Shown here: positions 1-5,418 of the stretch, piece by piece | Layout: each line of letters starts with the position of its first letter | Position numbering within the stretch: the first letter of the stretch is position 1 | DNA from: an uncultured Gammaproteobacteria bacterium | Lineage (GTDB): Bacteria > Pseudomonadota > Gammaproteobacteria > Pseudomonadales > Pseudohongiellaceae | Length of the DNA: 15,656 bases | Assembly: GCA_903926285.1 (NCBI GenBank) | Contig: CAIYIP010000126.1 | Location: 1 to 15,656, forward strand | Reading direction: 5' to 3' | The notes under the pieces: model-generated | The model's database searches: none | What the model was told of the DNA's origin: nothing | What the model saw: the letters and a program-made list of their open reading frames with translations, nothing else | Made by a program: the position numbers and the translations under genes

Positions 1-166
1 GACCACCCGAAAGACTTGATGCCTGATACAGGCGCGCATAATCAGCGGATGATTTGTCGGTGGAGAAATTGGTACGCAGGCTGGCTGGAGCAGACTCCAT
101 AAGCGAGCCACCTACTATTTGCACCACTTTGCCGTGGTGCAGATCAATACAGGGGCGAAATTTCAT
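1..166 (-). CDS. hisA: HisA, eukaryotic-type ProFAR isomerase (partial, N-terminal 55 residues)
   Basis: The product should be the histidine-biosynthesis isomerase that converts ProFAR to PRFAR in the cytoplasm, a (beta/alpha)8 barrel. Only the N-terminus is present; the gene continues past the left edge. The peptide starts MKFRPCIDLHHGKVVQIVGG, followed by TNF near residue 34, YARLY near 44 and SGG at the edge. This matches the fungal and plant HIS6/HisA type (CIDLH.G.VKQIVGG) rather than the usual bacterial HisA, which starts near MIIPALDL. The aspartate of the CIDLH motif is the expected catalytic acid of strand 1. The ATG lies 32 bp after the stop of the hydrolase gene on the same strand, so cotranscription is possible. 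No strong ribosome binding site is seen. No other his gene is visible, so it appears to lie outside a his operon. Family assignment is firm; the enzyme activity is inferred. Confidence 0.85.
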   Translation of the reverse strand, partial: MKFRPCIDLHHGKVVQIVGGSLMESAPASLRTNFSTDKSSADYARLYQASSLSGG

Positions 167-198
167 GGGAGCTTTTGCCGTTAATTATTGGCTGATAT

Positions 199-1098
199 TT
201 ATTCCGCATTCAGTTCATTGAAGATCACCGCAACCAGATCGGAACCTGCATTGGTATTGCCTGCGGACCAGGCTGCATCAAATTCTGCAGACGGTTTGGC
301 AGCCTGAATCTGCTCGAGTGTTTGGCCTGCATCCTTCGCTGTTTTTACGCGGCTGCTGATGGTGTTGAACATGGTCAGTTGCGCTTGCACGTCAGAACGT
401 TTACTCAGTACACCATGGCCAGGCAGAAACACCGTGTTGTCATCAGAAATCGCGAGCAGGGTTTCATACGCTGCAACTATGCCAAAGAACTTGCCATTGG
501 CCGCAGCATCGGCACGCGGATAACTCGTGGTACGAAACACGTCGCCCGTGTGGATGATATTGGCATCTTTGAATACCACAATCGAATCACCATCGGTATG
601 AGCCGGCGCCAGATGCTGCGCATGCATGTCATGACCATTGAGATGCAGATCTATATTGTCTGCAAAAGTGATGACGGGCAGACCTGCACTTTGCTCTGCA
701 GTGAGTGCTTTGGTGAGGTCGCCACCATTAAAGGCGTTGCTGAGATTGGTACGCACGTTTTCATGCGCAATGATTATGACGCCTGCATTGCCCATGTTCT
801 GGTTGCCACCAGTATGATCGCCATGGTGATGGGTGTTGAACACAAAACGAATGGGTTCGTCCGTGATGCTTTTTACCGCAGCAATTATTTTTTCGGTTAG
901 CGGTGCATACTGATCATCTATCAGGAATACCCCGTCTTCGCCGACAGAAACACCAATATTGCCACCAGAGCCTTCCAGGTAATACAAACCTTCAGCAATT
1001 TGATGGGGCACAACCTGCACAGCACTGAAATCCTGCGGTGCCTGCGCAAGGGTAAGCGGCGCCACGAGTGTAAAAAGCCAAGCGTTCAGGTGTTTCAT
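199..1098 (-). CDS. Secreted metallo-beta-lactamase-fold hydrolase
   Basis: This 299-residue protein has a Sec signal peptide (hydrophobic residues 7-18, AQA cleavage site at 18-20) and so acts in the periplasm or outside. The metal-binding HxHxDH motif is seen as HHHGDH at 90-95, preceded by NT. The further ligands are H167 in AHTDGDS, D186 in HTGD and H228 in LPGHG. These are the ligands of a dinuclear zinc MBL fold. The GGNIGVSVGEDGVFLIDDQY segment at 45-64 is typical of a large group of exported MBL-fold hydrolases of undefined substrate, related to the B3-lactamase and SoxH-like branches. Lactam hydrolysis cannot be concluded from the sequence. A run of seven G at minus-strand 1112-1106 serves as the Shine-Dalgarno, seven bases before the ATG. 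The gene precedes hisA on the same strand. Substrate unknown; fold confident. Confidence 0.9.
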   Translation of the reverse strand: MKHLNAWLFTLVAPLTLAQAPQDFSAVQVVPHQIAEGLYYLEGSGGNIGVSVGEDGVFLIDDQYAPLTEKIIAAVKSITDEPIRFVFNTHHHGDHTGGNQNMGNAGVIIIAHENVRTNLSNAFNGGDLTKALTAEQSAGLPVITFADNIDLHLNGHDMHAQHLAPAHTDGDSIVVFKDANIIHTGDVFRTTSYPRADAAANGKFFGIVAAYETLLAISDDNTVFLPGHGVLSKRSDVQAQLTMFNTISSRVKTAKDAGQTLEQIQAAKPSAEFDAAWSAGNTNAGSDLVAVIFNELNAE

Positions 1099-1204
1099 GT
1101 TTTATCCCCCCCTATTTGCAAAGGAACCAGCATACAACAAAAGTTCCAGGGCTGAGCATGAGACTGGAAAATAAATAGCCACTTCACTGCTGCTTTACAT
1201 GCTG

Positions 1205-1218
1205 TTAATCGAGATTAA
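1205..1218. promoter_or_regulatory. Inverted repeat TTAATC-GA-GATTAA, possible operator
   Basis: A perfect 6+6 inverted repeat with a 2-bp centre lies in the divergent region about 105 bp upstream of the MBL hydrolase start. The GTTAAT core recurs in the tandem repeats 150 bp downstream. A regulator site is inference only. Confidence 0.25.
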
Positions 1219-1370
1219 ACATGACCGCAGTAATCTGTGCTCAATGCTACGAGGACTTCTGCAATTTGTTAAATGATTTTTATTTTTGTGATTGTACCGG
1301 ACTATTGTGTATGGCAGACTTCAGCTCAACGAAGCAACTACAACCGCGCGTTACGTTGGTAGTTAGCAAG

Positions 1371-1428
1371 TTAATAGTTAATACGTTAATAGTTAATACG
1401 TTAATAGTTAATACGTTAATAGTTAATA
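1371..1428. repeat. 15-bp tandem repeat, 3.9 copies
   Basis: Three identical copies of TTAATAGTTAATACG begin at 1371, 1386 and 1401, followed by a 13-bp partial copy at 1416-1428. A weaker copy (10 of 15 matches) at 1356-1370 suggests an older, longer array. Each unit holds two TTAA cores seven bases apart. The array lies 264 bp before the phoH start. It has no spacers, so it is not CRISPR. It could be a slippage-prone microsatellite or a cluster of binding sites. Confidence 0.95.
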
Positions 1429-1586
1429 AGGTTCACTATTCTGTTTCACTTCCTGTCACTACAGGGGTACTACGATCAGAGTGAAATACCTCGTCCCATC
1501 AAGAGTATCTGTCCGCTGCAAGCCAGCCTGGAGGGTACTCGACTCTCAATAAATCGCTATCTACATTACGTTCACTTCTTAGGGTT

Positions 1587-1636
1587 TGCCGCATCAGCTG
1601 AACAAGGCTTCATCTTGTCGGCCTGATTATGCGGTA
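1587..1636 (+). promoter_or_regulatory. Predicted hairpin upstream of phoH
   Basis: On the plus strand TGCCGCAT (1587-1594) pairs with ATGCGGTA (1629-1636) over eight positions with one G-U. CAG (1595-1597) pairs with CTG (1623-1625) after a three-base bulge, and ACAAG (1602-1606) pairs with CTTGT (1614-1618) around a seven-base loop, leaving a 4x4 internal loop. No U-tract follows, so it is not a standard terminator. It ends 55 bp before the phoH ATG and would be a leader structure only if transcription starts upstream; the TATAAA at 1657 would exclude it. Confidence 0.35.
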
Positions 1637-1691
1637 GTACCAGGCAGTTCCAGATTTATAAACGTAACAGCACCTAACCGGAGACAGTAAT

Positions 1692-2516
1692 ATGGCCAAA
1701 AGAGCTCATGTTAAACGCCAGATTAAATACCCAGGCGAACAGGAGACCACCAACTTCCGAGACCAGCGACGCGGAAAAGACAGCAAACCCCGTGCGAAAC
1801 GTCGTCCGTTTGAAGAAGACAGCAATATCGTAGAGATCAATGCCCGTAGCAATCAGGTAGCAACAGCCTACCTTCCGCATCGCGATAAAACGCCCCTTCA
1901 AGCCCAGACAGCTGCTCAGCAAAGTTACATCAACGCCATCAAATCCCACGCCCTGACTTTTGGCATAGGTCCTGCCGGTACCGGTAAATCCTATTGTGCA
2001 GGCGCACTTGCTGCCGAAGCGCTGGAGTCAGGCCGGATTGAGCGCATCATTCTCACGCGCCCTGCAGTGGAGGCAGGGGAAAAACTCGGCTTTCTGCCGG
2101 GTGAAGTAGAAGACAAATATGCTGTTTACATTGATGCATTTCGCGACATCCTGAATGAAAGGCTGGGACGCGGAGTGGTCGACTACTGCTTGCGGCATGG
2201 ACGGATTGTAGGCGCGCCCATGGCCTATATGCGGGGCAAAACTTTCGGCAGTAATACTTTTGTCATTCTCGATGAAGCCCAGAATACTACTCCGGCACAA
2301 ATGAAGATGTTTCTAACCCGCATCGGCGAAGATGCCAAGGTAGTTATCAATGGCGACATTAAGCAGAGTGACATTTATGGACGTAACGGGCTTGAAGATG
2401 CCATCTCAAAATTAAGTGGCATACCCGGCGTGCATATTCATAGTTTTGAACGCTGCGATATCGTTCGCAGTGGCTTGGTAAGACATATTCTGGATCGCTA
2501 CGAACCGGATATCTAG
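1692..2516 (+). CDS. phoH: PhoH family ATPase
   Basis: A 274-residue cytoplasmic P-loop ATPase of the PhoH family, close to E. coli PhoH in its core. Walker A is GPAGTGKS at 93-100, the LTRPAVEAGEKLGFLPG block is at 121-137, AYMRGKTF is at 178-185, and Walker B is VILDEAQN at 191-198. QMKMFLTRIG follows at 203-212 and NGDIKQSD at 220-227. These are the conserved helicase-like segments of the family. Residues 1-45 are basic and low in complexity, a possible RNA-binding tail. It lacks a PIN domain (so not PhoH2/YlaK type) and lacks the KH-like N-terminus of YbeZ. In E. coli the gene is in the phosphate-starvation regulon; the biochemical role remains poorly defined. CGGAGA at 1679-1684 is a good ribosome binding site seven bases before the ATG. 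No pho box was recognised by eye. Confidence 0.93.
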   Translation: MAKRAHVKRQIKYPGEQETTNFRDQRRGKDSKPRAKRRPFEEDSNIVEINARSNQVATAYLPHRDKTPLQAQTAAQQSYINAIKSHALTFGIGPAGTGKSYCAGALAAEALESGRIERIILTRPAVEAGEKLGFLPGEVEDKYAVYIDAFRDILNERLGRGVVDYCLRHGRIVGAPMAYMRGKTFGSNTFVILDEAQNTTPAQMKMFLTRIGEDAKVVINGDIKQSDIYGRNGLEDAISKLSGIPGVHIHSFERCDIVRSGLVRHILDRYEPDI

Positions 2517-2547
2517 GCAGCACGGCAAGGATTACCCCCCCCTATAG

Positions 2548-2582
2548 CCCGTCATTCCGGATGCAGGCGCCGGAATGACGGG
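2548..2582. repeat. REP-like palindrome, possible phoH terminator
   Basis: CCCGTCATTCCGG (2548-2560) and CCGGAATGACGGG (2570-2582) form a perfect 13-bp stem around a 9-base loop, 31 bp after the phoH stop. The GTCATTCC...GGAATGAC core resembles extragenic palindromes common in proteobacterial genomes. There is no T-tract on either side, so it would be a weak intrinsic terminator; it may instead stabilise the phoH transcript end. Confidence 0.75.
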
Positions 2583-2708
2583 AATTCAATCAGATTACTT
2601 CCCGGAAACCTGCCCTTTCTTTCGAACCTGACTGCGAGCATTGTCACAACTTTACATACATTATTCTGATTACTTGCCTTCGCTTTCCTTCCTTTGATTC
2701 TGATCCCG

Positions 2709-2714
2709 TATAAT
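2709..2714 (+). promoter_or_regulatory. Consensus -10 box for xdhC
   Basis: A perfect TATAAT lies 32 bp before the chosen xdhC ATG. No good -35 is present at 16-18 bp spacing (TTCCTT at 18). A start near 2721 would give a leader of about 26 bases, which favours the ATG at 2747 over a TTG at 2723. Confidence 0.45.
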
Positions 2715-2746
2715 CAGGTGCTTTGATATCACCATCGGGATTTCGC

Positions 2747-3709
2747 ATGCACAGTCTGGATCAACAGGTTCTGGCGCAATTAGGCAACTGGCTGAAGGCT
2801 GGCAAGTTCTGCTGGTTATGTACCATTACTGATACTTTCGGTTCTTCACCGCGTCCGACCGGCTCGTTGCTGGCCTGTAACGAAGATGGCCTGTATATCG
2901 GCTCACTGTCGGGTGGTTGTGTCGAAGACAACTTGCGCGAGAGTATTTTTAAAGGTGAACTCGCAAAATCGAAGCCTGAAAAAATCCGTTATGGCGTAGC
3001 TGTTGAAGATGTGCTGCGGCTTGGCCTGCCCTGTGGCGGCAGCCTTGAGGTGGTCATAGAACCTATACTGCCTGCCCAGGCAGATATTTATGAGGAATTA
3101 GCCGAAAAAATCAGTGCGCGCGCGCTGGTCAAGCGTACAGTCAATCTCGGCACAGGCGCTGTGACCTTACAGGATGTTGATCATTTCTCGCCGCTTTCCA
3201 TTAGTGCCGATACTTTGTCTCATACCTATGGTCCATCGTTTCAACTACTGCTCATCGGCGCAGTGCAGGTTGCCTGGTACCTGGCCGACATGGCACAGAC
3301 ACTCGACTATCAGGTTGAGATCTGCGATCCACGAGCAGAACTCATCGCCAACTCACCACCATTAAAAGCGACGGTTGTGGCAGCCATGCCTGATGACTGG
3401 TTACGTAGCAAAATACTCGATCAGAACACTGCGGTAATTGCCCTGTGCCATGACCCTCGTATCGATGACATGGCGTTGATGGAGGCTTTGCCTTCTGCTG
3501 CGTTTTATATTGGCGCGATGGGTTCAGAGCGGACTTCAGCAAAACGAAAGGAACGCCTGCTGGATCTTGATATTTCCGAAGCCCAGTTGCAAAAACTGCA
3601 CGCGCCAGTCGGCATGGCTATAGGCAGCAAAACACCACCTGAAATTGCCATTGCAATTCTCGCCGAGCTTACCCGTTTGCGGTCCGCTATTCGCGACGCC
3701 CGACCCTAA
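2747..3709 (+). CDS. XdhC/CoxI family Mo-enzyme maturation protein
   Basis: This 320-residue cytoplasmic protein has both XdhC domains. The N-terminal XdhC_CoxI part shows TFGSSPRPTGS at 30-40, SLSGGCVED at 53-61 and LGLPCGG at 92-98. A Rossmann-like C-terminal part begins LLLIGAVQVAWYLADMA at 167-183 and continues with CDPR at 193-196, LCHDPRIDD at 233-241, YIGAMGSERTSAKRKERL at 254-271 and IGSKTPPEIAIAI at 292-304. Known family members bind molybdenum cofactor and deliver the sulfurated form to xanthine dehydrogenase-type hydroxylases. The ATG has CGGGAT six bases upstream; an in-frame TTG at 2723 would add eight residues but sits almost on the likely transcription start. The stop overlaps the next ATG by one base (TAATG), indicating translational coupling with the nucleotidyltransferase. 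No Mo-hydroxylase is in the window, so its client is elsewhere. Confidence 0.9.
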   Translation: MHSLDQQVLAQLGNWLKAGKFCWLCTITDTFGSSPRPTGSLLACNEDGLYIGSLSGGCVEDNLRESIFKGELAKSKPEKIRYGVAVEDVLRLGLPCGGSLEVVIEPILPAQADIYEELAEKISARALVKRTVNLGTGAVTLQDVDHFSPLSISADTLSHTYGPSFQLLLIGAVQVAWYLADMAQTLDYQVEICDPRAELIANSPPLKATVVAAMPDDWLRSKILDQNTAVIALCHDPRIDDMALMEALPSAAFYIGAMGSERTSAKRKERLLDLDISEAQLQKLHAPVGMAIGSKTPPEIAIAILAELTRLRSAIRDARP

Positions 3710-4299
3710 TGGCGGCCTCATTCGCCTGCATCATACTTGCTGCCGGCAGAAGCACTCGCTTTGGTGGCGACAAAAGACAGATAAAAAGTGATGCAGGCCA
3801 AACATTACTCGACCTGACGCTCAAGAGCATTCCACCAACCTTTCAGCAGCGACTATTGGTGTTACATCCCGGCGATGAAGCACTGGGGGCTACGTATGAA
3901 AAAAACTGGCATGTGATTTATGCGGGGATGGCAATACACGGGATGGGCCACAGCATCGCGGCTGCAATCTCGCAGATCGGTGATTGCACAGCCGCGCTGA
4001 TCGTCCTTGCCGACATGCCTCTGGTACTGCCAGAGACTTATATATCGCTGCAACAGGCAGCTAAACCAGACAGAATTGTAATTCCGTTCTTTGCCAAGCA
4101 ACGCGGCAACCCCGTGATGATTGGCAGTCAGTTTTTCCCCCAGCTGTCTGAGCTGAAAGGAGACAGCGGCGCGAGGCAACTGATGCATCAACACCCTGAA
4201 CTTGTCGAGCGTCTTGATGTAACCGATCCTGGTGTATTGCGTGATGTTGATACTGTGGAAGAGCTGTTGCTCATTCCCGGTTTTGGCGAGATGCGGTAA
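3709..4299 (+). CDS. MocA/MobA-like nucleotidyltransferase for molybdenum cofactor
   Basis: A 196-residue NTP transferase. The signature LAAGRSTRFGGDK at 10-22 matches the LAAGxSxRMGxxK nucleotide-binding loop. GMGHSIAAAI lies near residue 78, VLADMPLV near 102 supplies the metal-binding aspartate, GNPVMIG occurs near 132, and KGDSGARQLM and DVDTVEEL near the C-terminus are typical of MocA-like CTP:molybdopterin cytidylyltransferases. With XdhC directly upstream and overlapping, cytidylyl transfer to make MCD for a xanthine dehydrogenase-family enzyme is the best guess. GTP-using MobA is less likely given the partner, but substrate cannot be read with certainty. It ends 8 bp from the stop of a converging gene. 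Confidence 0.85.
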   Translation: MAASFACIILAAGRSTRFGGDKRQIKSDAGQTLLDLTLKSIPPTFQQRLLVLHPGDEALGATYEKNWHVIYAGMAIHGMGHSIAAAISQIGDCTAALIVLADMPLVLPETYISLQQAAKPDRIVIPFFAKQRGNPVMIGSQFFPQLSELKGDSGARQLMHQHPELVERLDVTDPGVLRDVDTVEELLLIPGFGEMR

Positions 4300-4307
4300 G
4301 CAGTGGG

Positions 4308-4535
4308 TTAGGGAATGGAGGTAACGTCTTCTTTGCCAGCTCCCTTGCAGGTTTCGCAGGCGGAGTTTGCATAGGTAAGACCCCTGCCGTGGCAACGGTG
4401 GCAGGTTTTCAAATTCGGGTAACGCAAGAAATCAATCAACGACTGCAGAACCGTAGTGTCATCTGTGCTTATATTTGCCCCATCAACCCTGGGACTGCCG
4501 GGAAGCTTTCTGGGTTTGGTTTCCTTACGCACCAT
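4308..4535 (-). CDS. Small protein with a DnaJ-type zinc finger
   Basis: A 75-residue protein with a basic N-terminus (MVRKETKPRKLPGSPR), a short central helix-like segment (TVLQSLIDFLRYP) and two CxxCxGxG modules: CHRCHGRG near residue 45 and CETCKGAG near residue 59. This is half of the four-module zinc finger of DnaJ, enough to bind one Zn ion. There is no J domain and no substrate-binding domain. Similar minimal modules occur in anti-TRAP and other small zinc proteins, but there is no evidence for TRAP here. I chose the ATG at 4535; TTG at 4550 or GTG at 4541 in the same frame would lengthen it by five or two codons. None has a clear Shine-Dalgarno, as the upstream sequence is T/G-rich. 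It converges on the MocA-like gene with an 8-bp gap. Function unknown. Confidence 0.7.
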   Translation of the reverse strand: MVRKETKPRKLPGSPRVDGANISTDDTTVLQSLIDFLRYPNLKTCHRCHGRGLTYANSACETCKGAGKEDVTSIP

Positions 4536-4576
4536 AACCACAAACCACAAACCACTACCAATTATGTACGGTCGCG

Positions 4577-4604
4577 ATTATAGGGAGACCCTCCCATCTA
4601 TAAT
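4577..4604. promoter_or_regulatory. Back-to-back -10 boxes around an inverted repeat
   Basis: ATTATA (4577-4582) reads as TATAAT on the minus strand, 42 bases before the zinc-finger gene ATG, and a second TATAAT lies on the plus strand at 4599-4604. Between them GGGAG (4583-4587) and CTCCC (4591-4595) form an inverted repeat. The minus box is a plausible promoter for the zinc-finger gene, although its -35 (CATTAT at 17 bp) is poor. The plus box has no gene nearby. Confidence 0.4.
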
Positions 4605-4631
4605 GTTATTCATCTCACAAAAATCCGAGCC

Positions 4632-4658
4632 AAAAAAAGCCCGGCATAAAGCCGGGCT
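4632..4658 (-). terminator. Intrinsic terminator downstream of the ferredoxin gene
   Basis: On the minus strand AGCCCGGC and GCCGGGCT form a perfect 8-bp GC-rich stem with a 5-base loop, followed directly by seven T. This is a textbook Rho-independent terminator for leftward transcription. It lies 118 bp past the ferredoxin stop. Confidence 0.9.
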
Positions 4659-4734
4659 AAAATTATCCACTTACATATCAAACTCATCTTTCGGGGAATG
4701 TGAACGGAGGGGAATCCGCTCACATAAACTTTGA
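4632..4734 (-). ncRNA. Candidate small RNA or structured 3' UTR after ferredoxin
   Basis: Between the ferredoxin stop and its terminator, the minus strand has a 10-bp stem (one G-U) formed by TGTGAGCGGA and TCCGTTCACA around TTCCCC, at plus coordinates 4724-4699. The terminator hairpin follows 41 bases later. A weak promoter, TTGATA (4769-4764), 17 bp, TATTTG (4746-4741), could start a roughly 100-nt RNA near 4734. It matches no RNA family that I recognise. It may equally be part of the ferredoxin 3' UTR or be processed from it. The 5' end is a guess. Confidence 0.3.
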
Positions 4735-4775
4735 ACCCACCAAATAGATTTAGTTCCAAAATATATCAATTATTT

Positions 4776-5096
4776 TTAAAACTGCGATTCTGGCATGTTG
4801 ATTTTCAAGCCATCAAGAGCCTCGGTAACAACAATCTGGCAGCTAAGACGGCTGTTTGGCTGGGGTTCCAGTACACATTCGAGCATGTCTTTTTCCATCC
4901 CATCCGGAGCCTTGAGCTTACCCAGCCAGGCCTCGCCCACATAACAGTGGCAAGTAGCACAACTGCAGGACCCACCACACTCCCCTACTATTCCATCAAT
5001 CATGTTATCCACTGCACCCTGCATGACCGACGTACCCACGGGTACCTCTATTTCATAACTGGAACCATCGTGGCTGATGTAGGTAACCAACGGCAT
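4776..5096 (-). CDS. [2Fe-2S] ferredoxin, putidaredoxin/adrenodoxin type
   Basis: From the ATG at 5096 the protein is 106 residues, the same length as putidaredoxin. The cluster ligands are C40, C46, C49 and C86 (GECGGSCSCATCH at 38-50 and SCQIVV at 85-90), the C-x5-C-x2-C...C pattern of vertebrate-type ferredoxins. The C-terminus MPESQF resembles the putidaredoxin end. Such ferredoxins carry electrons from an FAD reductase to cytochromes P450 or other oxygenases, or serve in iron-sulfur assembly; the class resemblance and lack of isc neighbours favour electron transfer, but no reductase or oxygenase is nearby. Extra cysteines at 44, 51 and 74 are not ligands in the known type. GGGG seven bases before this ATG supports the start; an in-frame ATG at 5120 would add eight basic residues. 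A terminator follows at 4632-4658. Confidence 0.9.
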   Translation of the reverse strand: MPLVTYISHDGSSYEIEVPVGTSVMQGAVDNMIDGIVGECGGSCSCATCHCYVGEAWLGKLKAPDGMEKDMLECVLEPQPNSRLSCQIVVTEALDGLKINMPESQF

Positions 5097-5172
5097 TTTT
5101 TTCCCCTTTCCTGACAGCATTTACCCAGGCAAAACTCATCAATGATGAACCTGGTGATTTTAAACAGAACCC

Positions 5173-5178
5173 ATTATA
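5173..5178 (-). promoter_or_regulatory. Consensus -10 box for the ferredoxin gene
   Basis: The minus strand reads TATAAT here, 76 bases before the ferredoxin ATG. The -35 is weak (TTTCGA at 16 bp). Position and orientation fit a promoter for the ferredoxin. Confidence 0.4.
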
Positions 5179-5320
5179 CCCAAGAGTCCAGACATCGAAA
5201 GTAATGCCTTGTTTGCAGATCAGGCCAGCAATAATGCAGAAAATTTGCACTTTATTTCCTGGCATCTTTTTTCAGGCTGCAGGCTACCTTTCCCGCAACC
5301 AACCGGCTATATTTGCGCGC

Positions 5321-5349
5321 TTGACGCAGCAGCCCCATCCGGGTGTAAA
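5321..5349 (+). promoter_or_regulatory. Sigma70-like promoter for adhC
   Basis: TTGACG (5321-5326), a 17-bp spacer and TGTAAA (5344-5349) give five of six and four of six consensus matches. Transcription would start near 5356, leaving a leader of about 63 bases before adhC. No regulator gene (such as frmR) is adjacent, so formaldehyde control is not evident. Confidence 0.45.
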
Positions 5350-5418
5350 GCCTTATCCTGTTATCCAACACGCTGCTGGCAATAGAATTCATTCACCCAA
5401 AACAAAAGGAATATTTCC

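Larger units (their letters stand above)
1099..1691. other. 593-bp gene-free interval between divergent MBL hydrolase and phoH
   Basis: The two flanking genes are divergent, so both promoters should lie here. I see a perfect 6+6 inverted repeat (TTAATC, GA, GATTAA) at 1205-1218, a 15-bp tandem repeat at 1371-1428 and a long imperfect hairpin at 1587-1636. TATAAA at 1657-1662 could be a -10 for phoH but has no good -35. An 87-codon open frame at 1221-1484 crosses the repeat; I do not accept it as a gene. Nothing here resembles a tRNA, an insertion sequence or a known riboswitch. Confidence 0.7.

Noticed and set aside
322..900. 192-codon plus-strand frame opposite the MBL hydrolase
   Set aside because: It is a shadow of a gene with an intact metal site and signal peptide; its own sequence has no family features.
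1371..1428. CRISPR array
   Set aside because: Units are 15 bp and contiguous, with no spacers and no cas gene.
1221..1484. 87-codon plus-strand frame encoding LIVNT repeats
   Set aside because: The repeated peptide is only the 15-bp DNA repeat read in frame; the rest is low-complexity and resembles no protein.
4638..4658. Terminator for rightward transcription
   Set aside because: The T-tract exists only on the minus strand; the plus strand continues with AAAATTATCC.
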